From an uncultured Clostridia bacterium (GTDB lineage: Bacteria > Bacillota > Clostridia > Christensenellales > Pumilibacteraceae), in assembly GCA_947589465.1 (NCBI GenBank), contig CANQAE010000010.1, positions 1 to 39,855 of the forward strand: DNA of 39,855 nucleotides. The letters are read 5' to 3'. Numbering within the stretch: position 1 is the stretch's first letter; the number at the start of each line of letters is the position of its first letter. Under the pieces are notes generated by a model. It was not told the DNA's origin and made no database searches. It saw nothing but the letters and a program-made list of their open reading frames with translations. Made by a program: the position numbers and the translations under genes. Below, piece after piece: positions 11,553 through 19,629 of this stretch.

Positions 11553-13725
11553 GGTTATCGTTGACATAAGCAATAACGAATTGGATAGGATCTTCGATTA
11601 TTCGGTCGGCGATCTTGATTTGGAACCGGGGTGCAGAGTCACGGTTCCTTTCGGTGCGCGCGAAATCGAAGGATATGTTATGGAACTATCCGAAAATACC
11701 GATTGTCCGCCCGAAAAAATCAAACCCATTTCGGCGCGGCTCGACGATTATCCGGTCATTACCGCCGAGATGATGGAATTAATGCGTTTTATGCGCAAAA
11801 AATATCATCTCAGAATAATAGACGTGCTACGATTGTTTATTCCTTCTCAAATGCGAGGGGGGAAGGTAAAGCAACTCAGCCGAAAATCGGTTAGCATAAA
11901 TCCCGACGTTTGCGGCGAGCAACTCATAAAACCTTCCGCCGTCATGCAAAAGAACGCGTATGACTATGTACGCGAACGCGGCGAGGTATCTTTGAGCGAA
12001 TTGAACGCAAATTGTTCAGCGGCAAGCGTGCGTAACCTTATTATGCGTGGCATACTCAGTGTGAAAGACGTCGAAGTGATGCGTACTCCGTACAACGATC
12101 TGTCCGTTAGCGATATGAATGTGACGCTCACCGCCGAGCAAAACAATGCCGTGGAACGCATTTCGAGCGTTAAAAACAAGACCGTTTTGCTGCACGGAGT
12201 TACGGGAAGCGGCAAAACGGAAGTTTATATGCGTTGCATTTCCAAAGCGCTCGAAGAACAAAAATCCGCTATAATGCTTGTTCCCGAAATTTCCTTGACT
12301 CCGCAAGTCCTATCGAGTTTTAGGTCGAGGTTCGGAAGTCGCGTGGCGATATTGCACAGCGGGTTATCTGTAGGCGAGCGTTTCGACGAGTGGCGCAGAC
12401 TCATCACCGGCGAGGCGACGGTCGCGGTAGGCGCGAGGTCGGCGGTGTTCGCGCCGCTGAAAAACGTCGGCATAATAATTATCGACGAAGAACACGACAG
12501 CAGTTATACGAGCGAAAGCAATCCGCGATATCTCACTGCCGAGATCGCCGAATTCAGAAAAAACTATTGGGGCTCAAATCTTATTTTGGGAAGCGCGACA
12601 CCGTCGATAGAGAGTTATTACAAGGCGATGAAGGGCGAATACGAATTGGTCGAAATGCTCAATCGCATAAACAAGCGTCCGCTCCCCGATATTTCGGTCG
12701 TCAATATGTGCAATGAGATCTATGCGGGCAATAACGGAGTTTTTTCGGCTAAACTCGAACGCGAACTGTATAACTGTATCGGCGAGGGTAATCAGGCGAT
12801 GATATTCATTAACCGTCGCGGATACTCGTCTTATGTTATGTGCAGGGCGTGCGGCTATGTGGCAAAATGCGAACAGTGCGACGTTTCGCTCGTGTATCAC
12901 AAGGAGGAGGACGCGCTCAAATGCCACTATTGCGGCAATAGATACAAGACGCTAGCCGTTTGTCCGAACTGTGGTTCGGAACATATCAAGCGCGGGTACA
13001 GCGGCACCGAACAGATCGCCGAAAAACTGAAAGAAATGTTCCCAAACGAAGTTATTTTGCGAATGGACAACGACACAACGCAAAATAAGGACTCGCATCT
13101 TAAAATTTTGCGCGAGTTCGCTCAAAAAAGGGCGAAGATCTTGGTGGGAACGCAAATGATCGCAAAAGGTCACGACTTTCCCGACGTTACGCTCGTCGGC
13201 ATAGTCGACGCGGATATGAGTTTGCATTTTGCCGATTATCGCAGCGTCGAACGCACTTTTCAACTCATCACGCAGGTCGCGGGCAGAGCGGGACGAAACA
13301 AAAAAGCAGGTTCGGTCGTATTGCAGACCTATTCGCCCAATCATTATGTGTACAAATACGCGATAAGCGGGGATTACAAGCGCTTTTACGAAAAGGAATG
13401 TAATTTGCGCGAGGTCACCAAATTTCCGCCGTTTACCCGCATAGTAAGGATTTTGGTTGCGGGCGAAAGCGAAACGGAAGTCGCGGGGGCGCTCAAAGGA
13501 ATGTACGAAAAGATAAGCGCTCTTGCTCGCGACGACAAAAGATTTGTGTTTTTAAATTATATGTGGGCGCCCGTAAGGCTCATAAAAAATATGCACCGCG
13601 CTCAGATTTTGATGCGTATTTTGCCCGAATATGATTCGCTCGACGAGATTTACGATATCGTAGACGAATATAAAAACAATAAAGTTAGCATTTTTGCGGA
13701 AATCAATCCGAATAATTTAAGTTAG
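11542..13725 (+). CDS. priA: Primosomal protein N', replication restart helicase PriA
   Basis: A 727-residue superfamily 2 helicase that reloads the replisome at stalled forks. Seen: N-terminal 3'-DNA-binding domain, Walker A G-V-T-G-S-G-K-T-E-V-Y (about 219-229), Walker B D-E-E-H-D-S-S-Y, a zinc-binding insert with C-R-A-C-G ... C-E-Q-C ... C-H-Y-C ... C-P-N-C-G, and motif V/VI G-T-Q-M-I-A-K-G-H-D-F and Q-V-A-G-R-A-G-R. Length is normal. The ATG at 11542 lies inside the end of coaBC, so translation is probably coupled. Confidence 0.97.
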   Translation: MYAKVIVDISNNELDRIFDYSVGDLDLEPGCRVTVPFGAREIEGYVMELSENTDCPPEKIKPISARLDDYPVITAEMMELMRFMRKKYHLRIIDVLRLFIPSQMRGGKVKQLSRKSVSINPDVCGEQLIKPSAVMQKNAYDYVRERGEVSLSELNANCSAASVRNLIMRGILSVKDVEVMRTPYNDLSVSDMNVTLTAEQNNAVERISSVKNKTVLLHGVTGSGKTEVYMRCISKALEEQKSAIMLVPEISLTPQVLSSFRSRFGSRVAILHSGLSVGERFDEWRRLITGEATVAVGARSAVFAPLKNVGIIIIDEEHDSSYTSESNPRYLTAEIAEFRKNYWGSNLILGSATPSIESYYKAMKGEYELVEMLNRINKRPLPDISVVNMCNEIYAGNNGVFSAKLERELYNCIGEGNQAMIFINRRGYSSYVMCRACGYVAKCEQCDVSLVYHKEEDALKCHYCGNRYKTLAVCPNCGSEHIKRGYSGTEQIAEKLKEMFPNEVILRMDNDTTQNKDSHLKILREFAQKRAKILVGTQMIAKGHDFPDVTLVGIVDADMSLHFADYRSVERTFQLITQVAGRAGRNKKAGSVVLQTYSPNHYVYKYAISGDYKRFYEKECNLREVTKFPPFTRIVRILVAGESETEVAGALKGMYEKISALARDDKRFVFLNYMWAPVRLIKNMHRAQILMRILPEYDSLDEIYDIVDEYKNNKVSIFAEINPNNLS

Positions 13726-13738
13726 GGAGGAATTTGTT

Positions 13739-14194
13739 ATGTCGCTGAGAAATATTTTAGATGAACACGATCCGATTTTGAGAGGGAAATGTTACGAGGT
13801 AACTCTTTTCAATGACAGGCTCGGTATGATTTTGGATGATATGAAGGAGACTATGACGGCGGCAGACGGCGTGGGGCTGGCGGCGCCGCAGATTGGTATC
13901 CCAAAACGAATTTGCGTCGTCAGCGTTGACGGAAAAACTTTTTACGAACTTGTCAATCCCGTTATCGTCAAAACCGAAGGGACCCAAAGAGGGGTCGAAG
14001 GATGTTTGTCGATCCCCGGTAAACACGGGTTGGTCGAAAGACCCAAGACCGTTTGGGTAGAGGCGAAGGACAGAACGGGGAAACTTTGTAAATACAAAGT
14101 AACAGACTTGACCGCCGTGGCATTCTGTCACGAGATCGATCATTTGGACGGGATCTTATTTGTGGACAAACTCATAGATACCAAAAAGGAGTAA
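13739..14194 (+). CDS. def: Peptide deformylase
   Basis: A 151-residue metalloenzyme that removes the formyl group from new protein N-termini. All three motifs are present: G-V-G-L-A-A-P-Q-I-G (44-53), E-G-C-L-S (87-91) with metal ligand Cys89, and H-E-I-D-H (131-135) with the two His ligands and catalytic Glu. It is preceded by GGGAGG and followed 1 bp later by fmt, the enzyme that adds the same formyl group, as is common in bacteria. Confidence 0.98.
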   Translation: MSLRNILDEHDPILRGKCYEVTLFNDRLGMILDDMKETMTAADGVGLAAPQIGIPKRICVVSVDGKTFYELVNPVIVKTEGTQRGVEGCLSIPGKHGLVERPKTVWVEAKDRTGKLCKYKVTDLTAVAFCHEIDHLDGILFVDKLIDTKKE

Positions 14195-14195
14195 T

Positions 14196-15116
14196 ATGCG
14201 AGTAGTTTTTTTGGGAACATCTGATTTTGCGGTAGAAGTTTTGAAAAAACTCGCTTCCGCGCATGAGATCGCAGCCGTGATCTCTCAGCCCGACAGGGCG
14301 AAAGACAGACGCGGTAATTTTGTTTTTACTCCCGTAAAGAGTTATGCGCTGTCCCAAGGGTTGCCCGTTTTTCAATTTGAAAAGATAAAATTTAATGTGG
14401 CGGAGATCGCCGAGTTAAGACCCGACGTAATGGTGACTGCCGCGTACGGACAAATTCTTTCTCGCGAAATTTTGGATATTCCAAAATACGGAGTGTTGAA
14501 CGTACACGCGTCGCTTTTGCCGCGCTATCGCGGGAGTTCTCCGATTCAATCGGCGATACTTTACGGCGAAAAGACAACGGGCGTTTCGATAATGCAAACC
14601 GTTTTCGAGATGGACGCGGGCGACGTGCTTGCCATGCGCGAGATAGAAATCGGGAATATGACGGCGGGCGAACTTTCGCAAACGCTTTCGGTGATCGGCG
14701 GCGAACTACTTCTCGAAGTTTTGGATTCCGTCGCGAAAGGGAATGTCATTCGACATAGGCAAGACGAGGCAATGGCGACATTTTGCAAAAAATTTACCAA
14801 AGAGGACGCTCGAATTCGGTGGGATATGACAGCCGAGGACGTTAATAATACCATAAGGGCGTTTAATCCCGATCCGGGGGCTTTCACTATATTCGGCGGC
14901 GACAAGCGAATGAAGATCTTTGCCGCAGAACGGGCGGAAGGAAGCGGCGAGTCGGGGAAAGTTTTATGCGCCGATGCTAAAAACGGTTTGGTGGTCGCTT
15001 GCGGAAGCGGGGCGCTCAGGATCGTCAAACTTCAAATGCCCGGTAAAAATATAATGACCGATACCCAATTTTTGAACGGAAATAAGATAGCGGCAGGTGA
15101 TTATTTTGGATACTAA
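14196..15116 (+). CDS. fmt: Methionyl-tRNA formyltransferase
   Basis: A 306-residue enzyme that formylates initiator Met-tRNA with 10-formyl-tetrahydrofolate. The N-terminal Rossmann domain has V-F-L-G-T-S-D-F-A (4-12), the active-site stretch N-V-H-A-S-L-L-P-R-Y-R-G-S-S-P-I and the later G-V-S-I-M-Q-T with M-D-A-G-D. The C-terminal domain contains F-N-P-D-P-G-A-F. It is slightly short of the usual 310-315 residues. The Shine-Dalgarno AAGGAG lies at the end of def. The last codons overlap the start of rsmB. Confidence 0.97.
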   Translation: MRVVFLGTSDFAVEVLKKLASAHEIAAVISQPDRAKDRRGNFVFTPVKSYALSQGLPVFQFEKIKFNVAEIAELRPDVMVTAAYGQILSREILDIPKYGVLNVHASLLPRYRGSSPIQSAILYGEKTTGVSIMQTVFEMDAGDVLAMREIEIGNMTAGELSQTLSVIGGELLLEVLDSVAKGNVIRHRQDEAMATFCKKFTKEDARIRWDMTAEDVNNTIRAFNPDPGAFTIFGGDKRMKIFAAERAEGSGESGKVLCADAKNGLVVACGSGALRIVKLQMPGKNIMTDTQFLNGNKIAAGDYFGY

Positions 15117-16389
15117 AGAAAGAGATTTGATTTGTTACAACCTTCTTAACGACGTGTTTATGGAAAATGCCTATGCGTCTTTGCTACTCGGCAATTATCT
15201 CGCCACTGTCAAAGACGAAAAGGACAGGGCGTATATTACAGGTCTTGTGTACGGCATACTCGAAAAGAATGTGCAACTGAATTATATCGTGCGATCTTTG
15301 GTCGCGCGCAAGCCGAAAACGAGCATCGACGTTTTGCTGAAAATAGGGTTGTATCATATGCGATATATGTCAACGCCGACTTACGCGGCGATCAACGAAA
15401 CGGTGGAACTCACGAAATATGTCGGTAAATCGGGAATAAGCGGATTTGTAAACGCGGTTTTGCGTAAGAGCGAAAAGGTTGAACTGCCAAAAGAAGGAGA
15501 GGTCCCCGACGCAGAATATCTTTCGGTGATTTACAGCGTCCCGATGTGGATCTGCGAAAAACTCCTGGAACAATACGGATATGATTTTACAAAAGATTTC
15601 TTGTCATACGAGCCTCGCAAAAAGACTCATATTCGATATAATTCGAGGGTAACGACGAAAGAGGAATTTGAGGAAAATATCAAGAATTTCGACGTAGAAC
15701 GCAGCATTCTTGGATATTATGTCACGCATAATGTGCTGAAAACTCTCAATAAATCGGCTTGTACGGCTCAATCGCTTGCGTCTATGATAGCAGTACATTG
15801 CTATCTGCCCGAAGGAGTCGAGTCGCCCGTGGTTTTGGATTTGTGCGGTGCGCCGGGAGGAAAATCCATTTATCTCGAAGAACTTTGTCCTTCCGCGCAA
15901 ATATATTGTTGCGATCTTCATCCGCACAGAGTAGAACTCATAAAAAAATATGCCGCAAGGATGAAATCGAACATAAAGGCGTTGCTGAGCGACGCGTCCA
16001 ATATTTTCCCCGAATGGGTCAACAGATGCGATATCGTCATATGCGACGTTCCGTGTAGCGGACTCGGCGTTTACAAAAACAAGCCCGATCTATTATTCAA
16101 CAAGAAGGCGAGCGACATAGACAAGATAAAACAAATACAAATAAACATTTTGGAAAATGCAAAAAATTATGTCAAGATCGGCGGAGTGATTTGCTATTCG
16201 ACTTGCACCGTTTTCAAAGAGGAAAACGAAGAAGTGGTCGAAGAATTTTTAAGCCGCAATGCGAATTTCGTTTTCGATGAAATAAAAAGCCCGATAGTGA
16301 AGCCGAATAACGGGACTGTCAAACTTTTCCCGCATATGGACGACGGGTGCGACGGATTTTTCGTGGCTCGTTTAAGGAGAACGGAATGA
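15106..16389 (+). CDS. rsmB: 16S rRNA (cytosine-967-C5) methyltransferase RsmB
   Basis: A 427-residue RsmB/Sun protein: N-terminal NusB-like RNA-binding domain (about 1-135) and C-terminal SAM-dependent RNA methyltransferase. Visible are the SAM site L-D-L-C-G-A-P-G-G-K, motif IV D-V-P-C-S-G-L-G with one catalytic Cys, and motif VI Y-S-T-C-T-V with the second. The start is taken as TTG 15106, six bases after AGGTG; a GTG at 15097 is the alternative. It overlaps fmt by 11 bp and rlmN by 4 bp. Confidence 0.94.
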   Translation: MDTKERDLICYNLLNDVFMENAYASLLLGNYLATVKDEKDRAYITGLVYGILEKNVQLNYIVRSLVARKPKTSIDVLLKIGLYHMRYMSTPTYAAINETVELTKYVGKSGISGFVNAVLRKSEKVELPKEGEVPDAEYLSVIYSVPMWICEKLLEQYGYDFTKDFLSYEPRKKTHIRYNSRVTTKEEFEENIKNFDVERSILGYYVTHNVLKTLNKSACTAQSLASMIAVHCYLPEGVESPVVLDLCGAPGGKSIYLEELCPSAQIYCCDLHPHRVELIKKYAARMKSNIKALLSDASNIFPEWVNRCDIVICDVPCSGLGVYKNKPDLLFNKKASDIDKIKQIQINILENAKNYVKIGGVICYSTCTVFKEENEEVVEEFLSRNANFVFDEIKSPIVKPNNGTVKLFPHMDDGCDGFFVARLRRTE

Positions 16390-17426
16390 GGGATAATTTA
16401 CTCAATTATTCTTTCGAAGAATTGTCCGCATCGGTGGAGATGAGTCCGTCGTATAGGGTGAAACAACTTTTTCAAGGACTGCAAGCGGGACTTGATATAG
16501 ATGAAATAACCGTTTTGCCGAAAAGCGAAAGAGAAAACTTGAAAGAGCGGTTTGCGGTAGGCGTTCAAATAAGCGAAGCATTGACATCGGTCGACGGCTC
16601 CCAAAAATTTTTGTATTGCACGGACGACGACAATATTTTCGAGGGAGTGTTTATGCCGCACGGTTATGGCAACACTTTGTGCGTTTCCACTCAGATCGGT
16701 TGTCGAATGAATTGCGCCTTTTGCGCTTCGGGGATAGGCGGTTTGGTGCGAAATCTTTGCGCGGGCGAAATGCTCGGTCAGGTTTTACGGGCGAACAGAG
16801 CCGTCGGCGGAAGCGGAAAAAATCGCAAAATAACCAATCTCGTGCTTATGGGGAGCGGAGAACCTCTCGATAATTACGACAACGTCGTCAAATTTTTGAG
16901 GCTTGTTTCGAGCGCCGACGGAATAAATATCGGACTCAGAAATATTTCGCTTTCCACCTGCGGGCTTACGGAAAATATAAGGAGGCTGGCGGACGAAGGT
17001 CCGGACGTGACGCTTTCGATCTCTTTGCACGCTACAACCGACGAAACGAGGCGCGAACTTATGCCAATTTCGTCGAGATACACTATCGCCTCGATAATTG
17101 GCGCCGCGAAATATTATTTCGAAAAGACGGGAAGGCGGATAATATACGAATATTCAATGATAAAGAACAAGAATATCGACCGTTTCGACGCGCTGAGATT
17201 GCAACAAATCACCAAAGGCTATCCGAGCCATGTGAATTTGATAATGCTCAATTCGGTCAAGGAAAGATCTTTGGAAGGTTGTACTCAGAGCGAAGCGCAA
17301 AGATTTTTGAAAAGGCTCACAGATCTCGGCGTGTCTGCGACCATTCGCAGATCGTACGGGAACGATATTGCGGGCGCTTGCGGACAACTTCGTCGCAGCA
17401 GGCTCGCGGGAAAGGAGGACTTATGA
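16386..17426 (+). CDS. rlmN: Dual-specificity RNA methyltransferase RlmN (radical SAM)
   Basis: A 346-residue radical SAM enzyme that makes 2-methyladenosine at 23S rRNA A2503 and at tRNA A37. The iron-sulfur cluster motif C-R-M-N-C-A-F-C is at 106-113, the S-G-E-P-L-D-N-Y SAM segment follows, and the methylated mechanistic Cys is at about 332 in G-A-C-G-Q-L. The ATG at 16386 overlaps the rsmB stop (ATGA) with AAGGAGA upstream. In Bacillus prpC, prkC and rsgA come next; here rpe follows directly with another ATGA overlap. Confidence 0.97.
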   Translation: MRDNLLNYSFEELSASVEMSPSYRVKQLFQGLQAGLDIDEITVLPKSERENLKERFAVGVQISEALTSVDGSQKFLYCTDDDNIFEGVFMPHGYGNTLCVSTQIGCRMNCAFCASGIGGLVRNLCAGEMLGQVLRANRAVGGSGKNRKITNLVLMGSGEPLDNYDNVVKFLRLVSSADGINIGLRNISLSTCGLTENIRRLADEGPDVTLSISLHATTDETRRELMPISSRYTIASIIGAAKYYFEKTGRRIIYEYSMIKNKNIDRFDALRLQQITKGYPSHVNLIMLNSVKERSLEGCTQSEAQRFLKRLTDLGVSATIRRSYGNDIAGACGQLRRSRLAGKEDL

Positions 17427-18073
17427 ACAAAACGATAATCGCGCCGTCGATTTTGAGCGCGAATTTTGCCGAAATGGGCAAAGAGATCGAGCGCATTTGC
17501 AAATGCGGCGCCGATTGGATACATTGCGACGTAATGGACGGTATTTTCGTGCCGAATATAACGTTCGGTCCCAAAATGATAAAGGACATACGAAAGGTAA
17601 CGAATTTGCCGCTTGACGTACATCTTATGATAACCGAACCGATAAGGTACATTAGACAATTTGCGGAAGCGGGCGCGGACTATATAAGTATTCAGGTCGA
17701 ATCGACGGCTAAGGTAAAACAGACCCTCGAACTCATAAAAAGTTTCGGTTGCAAATGCGGCGCCGTCATAAGCCCGGAAACTCCCGTTTCGGCGCTTGCC
17801 GAATATTTGCCGTCGCTCGATCTGGCGCTCGTTATGAGCGTGCATCCGGGGTTCGGCGGTCAAAAGTTCATAGACTCGGCTCTAAATAAACTTGCCGAGT
17901 TGCGAGCGTTGCGAGATAAGGTGAATCCTGCGTGCATTATAGAAGTTGACGGCGGGATCACCGAGGACAACGTAGTTGAAGCAAAAAGGGCGGGCGCGGA
18001 AGCGATCGTTGCGGGCAGCGCGGTTTTCGGAAGTAGCGACCCCAAGGTAACTATGGAAAAGATGAGAAGATGA
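17423..18073 (+). CDS. rpe: Ribulose-phosphate 3-epimerase
   Basis: A 216-residue TIM-barrel metalloenzyme of the pentose phosphate pathway that interconverts ribulose 5-phosphate and xylulose 5-phosphate. Seen: A-P-S-I-L-S-A-N-F (6-14), the metal-binding H-C-D-V-M-D-G-I-F-V-P-N, H-L-M-I, M-S-V-H-P-G-F-G-G-Q and E-V-D-G-G-I. The start is ATG 17423 behind AAAGGAGG. It overlaps both neighbours by 4 bp, so it is tightly coupled in the operon. Confidence 0.98.
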   Translation: MNKTIIAPSILSANFAEMGKEIERICKCGADWIHCDVMDGIFVPNITFGPKMIKDIRKVTNLPLDVHLMITEPIRYIRQFAEAGADYISIQVESTAKVKQTLELIKSFGCKCGAVISPETPVSALAEYLPSLDLALVMSVHPGFGGQKFIDSALNKLAELRALRDKVNPACIIEVDGGITEDNVVEAKRAGAEAIVAGSAVFGSSDPKVTMEKMRR

Positions 18074-18684
18074 AGAAAGGTTTAATATTTCTAAACGGCG
18101 ACAGTCCGTCGGATGAACTTTTGAAAAGCATTGACTTTGCCGATAAATATATCGTTTGCGCAGACGGAGCGTACGATTATTTGAAAAAATTCTCAAAGCC
18201 AAACATTTTGCTCGGCGATTTCGATTCGGTGAAGGAAGTTCCGTCCGATATAAAGACGAAACGATTTCCCGTAGACAAGGATTTTACCGACGGGCATCTT
18301 GCGGTCCTCGAAGCGCACGACGCAGGAGTTACGGAAGCCGAAATTTACGGTGCTTTCGGCGGGCGACCCGACCACGAATACGCCAATTTCGCTCTTTTGG
18401 CTCTTTGTCATTCGCTTGGAATGAATGGAGTCATAAGGGGGGCGTACGATATATATTTTTCGACGGATCGCCTGATAGCAAAGGTGCAAAAAAATATGAC
18501 CGTATCAATAGTACCATACAGCGATACGGCGCATATAATATCTTCGAAAGGATTGAAGTTTTGCGCGTCCGGACTTACGTTAAACAAAGTTCATCTTATA
18601 GGAATGTCAAATACGGCGATTGCGGATGAGATCGAAGTCGAAGTAGGGAGCGGAAGCGTACTTATATTCGTTCAAAGGAGTTGA
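18070..18684 (+). CDS. thiN: Thiamine pyrophosphokinase
   Basis: A 204-residue ThiN-type kinase making thiamine pyrophosphate from thiamine and ATP. Seen: A-D-G-A-Y-D-Y-L, L-L-G-D-F-D-S-V (about 51-58), D-K-D-F-T-D (about 74-79), and G-A-F-G-G-R-P-D-H-E-Y-A-N (about 99-111), followed by the thiamine-binding beta domain. It keeps its Bacillus place between rpe and spoVM. No TPP riboswitch was seen; the gene lies mid-operon. Confidence 0.95.
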   Translation: MKKGLIFLNGDSPSDELLKSIDFADKYIVCADGAYDYLKKFSKPNILLGDFDSVKEVPSDIKTKRFPVDKDFTDGHLAVLEAHDAGVTEAEIYGAFGGRPDHEYANFALLALCHSLGMNGVIRGAYDIYFSTDRLIAKVQKNMTVSIVPYSDTAHIISSKGLKFCASGLTLNKVHLIGMSNTAIADEIEVEVGSGSVLIFVQRS

Positions 18685-18688
18685 TAGT

Positions 18689-18757
18689 ATGCCGATATTA
18701 TGCATAAAAGTTCCCAAGCCGATAGCGTCTTTACTCAAAATTTTCGTTAAGAAATAG
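18689..18757 (+). CDS. spoVM: SpoVM-like sporulation peptide (22 residues)
   Basis: A 22-codon gene, easily missed because of its size. It starts at ATG 18689, eight bases after AAAGGAG (18674-18680), 4 bp after thiN. The peptide reads as an amphipathic basic helix; residues 6-10 are Ile-Lys-Val-Pro-Lys, placing Pro exactly at position 9 as in Bacillus SpoVM, where Pro9 is essential and the segment is I-K-L-P-K. Residues 11-22 alternate hydrophobic and Lys. SpoVM is known to sit on the convex forespore membrane and anchor the spore coat ATPase SpoIVA. The locus (thiN, spoVM, inverted rpmB, asp23, fakA) is exactly the Bacillus one. Lower similarity in the C-terminal half and a length 4 residues shorter than Bacillus leave some doubt. 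Confidence 0.82.
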   Translation: MPILCIKVPKPIASLLKIFVKK

Positions 18758-18780
18758 GCTTCTTAAAAGTTCTTGAATAC

Positions 18781-18817
18781 ATAAAAATAGTGTCTGTAAA
18801 ATTTACAGGCACATTTT
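18781..18817 (+). terminator. Bidirectional terminator between spoVM and rpmB
   Basis: GTGTCTGTAAA (18790-18800) pairs with TTTACAGGCAC (18802-18812, one G-U). On the + strand ATTTT follows; on the - strand TATTTTTAT follows. It can end both converging transcripts. Confidence 0.8.
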
Positions 18818-18849
18818 CGAATGTCATTGTTAATATAATAAGAATGACG

Positions 18850-19035
18850 TCAGTCGGCTTTTTTCGCGGTTCTCATGCAACGAGTGCAAACATATTGACT
18901 GGAAGTAACTCCGTCGATCTCGACCTGAACCTTATGAACGTTGGCGTTGAATGTGCGCTTTGTCCTTCTGTTGGAATGGCTGACGTTGTTGCCGCTCACG
19001 CGACCCTTACCGCAAATAACGCAAACTCTACTCAT
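18850..19035 (-). CDS. rpmB: 50S ribosomal protein L28
   Basis: A 61-residue L28 of the zinc-binding type: Cys5 and Cys8 (C-V-I-C-G-K) and Cys50 and Cys53 (C-T-R-C-M). The central [15 protein letters not shown] is the family signature. The start is ATG 19035 with GGAGGTG at 19041-19047; an earlier in-frame start is not supported. It is the only gene on the - strand, the same inverted placement as in Bacillus between spoVM and the asp23-type gene. Confidence 0.98.
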   Translation of the reverse strand: MSRVCVICGKGRVSGNNVSHSNRRTKRTFNANVHKVQVEIDGVTSSQYVCTRCMRTAKKAD

Positions 19036-19065
19036 AATAACACCTCCAAAGAAAATTGCTTTAAG

Positions 19066-19095
19066 AGCATAACACAAAACGCGACCGAAATGCAA
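19066..19095 (-). promoter_or_regulatory. Promoter of rpmB
   Basis: Read on the - strand: TTGCAT (19095-19090), 18-bp spacer, TATGCT (19071-19066) with TGT before the -10. The expected start is about 19059, leaving a leader of about 25 bases. Confidence 0.55.
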
Positions 19096-19165
19096 CTAAA
19101 AAAGGGGTCATATCCAAAAAAACTTAAAAAATTTTTATTTTTCGGTCTTTATGTGGTAAAAATCC

Positions 19166-19194
19166 TTGCAATTATATTTTAAATAAGTTAAACT
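19166..19194 (+). promoter_or_regulatory. Probable promoter of asp23-fakA
   Basis: TTGCAA (19166-19171), 17-bp spacer, TAAACT (19189-19194). The -10 is weak (4 of 6). Expected start about 19201. A short inverted repeat GTTGC/GCAAC lies at 19210-19221 in the leader. Confidence 0.45.
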
Positions 19195-19249
19195 ATTATC
19201 GTGAAATTATGTTGCTTGCAACTGTTTCCGTTCAATGGGTAATCTATCA

Positions 19250-19600
19250 ATGAGTGTAAATACATCAAACGCTTACGGCAGAATAACTATCACGGAGGAG
19301 GCTATTGCACAAATAGCCGGTTGTTCCGCGCTCGAATGTTACGGCGTCGTCGAACTCGTATCCAAAAAATTGACGGACAGCATAGCCGACCTTTTCCGCA
19401 AATCCAAGATTTCGAGAGGGGTGCGCGTTTTGGCAAGCGGCGACAGAATATTTATCGACATCTACATTATTCTTAAATACGGCGTCAACATCGAAGCAGT
19501 TGCGCACAGTTTAAAAAAATCTGTTAAATACGACGTGGAGAAGTTTTCGGGCATGGTAGTCGATACTATCAATGTCAATGTTTTGGGAATTAAAGTTTAA
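19250..19600 (+). CDS. Asp23/Gls24 family protein (YloU type)
   Basis: A 116-residue DUF322 (Asp23/Gls24) protein. Seen: Y-G-R-I-T-I-T-E-E-A-I-A-Q-I-A-G (about 9-24), C-Y-G-V-V-E-L-V, and the C-terminal D-T-I-N-V-N-V-L-G-I. These small proteins are linked to cell envelope stress or membrane lipid work; the exact role of YloU is not established. It always precedes the fatty acid kinase gene in this context. Start ATG 19250 gives the same short N-terminus as YloU; ATG 19235 is an alternative. Neither has a clear ribosome site. Confidence 0.9.
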   Translation: MSVNTSNAYGRITITEEAIAQIAGCSALECYGVVELVSKKLTDSIADLFRKSKISRGVRVLASGDRIFIDIYIILKYGVNIEAVAHSLKKSVKYDVEKFSGMVVDTINVNVLGIKV

Positions 19601-19629
19601 AAAACTTTTCCGCGCTATAAGGAGAAAAA

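Noticed and set aside
10515..11573. 352-codon open frame on the - strand opposite coaBC
   Set aside because: Shadow of coaBC; product Arg/Phe/His-rich with no motif.
18500..19250. CRISPR-like or repeat array in the AT-rich spoVM-rpmB-asp23 region
   Set aside because: No repeated units; the region is explained by a terminator, rpmB and two promoters.
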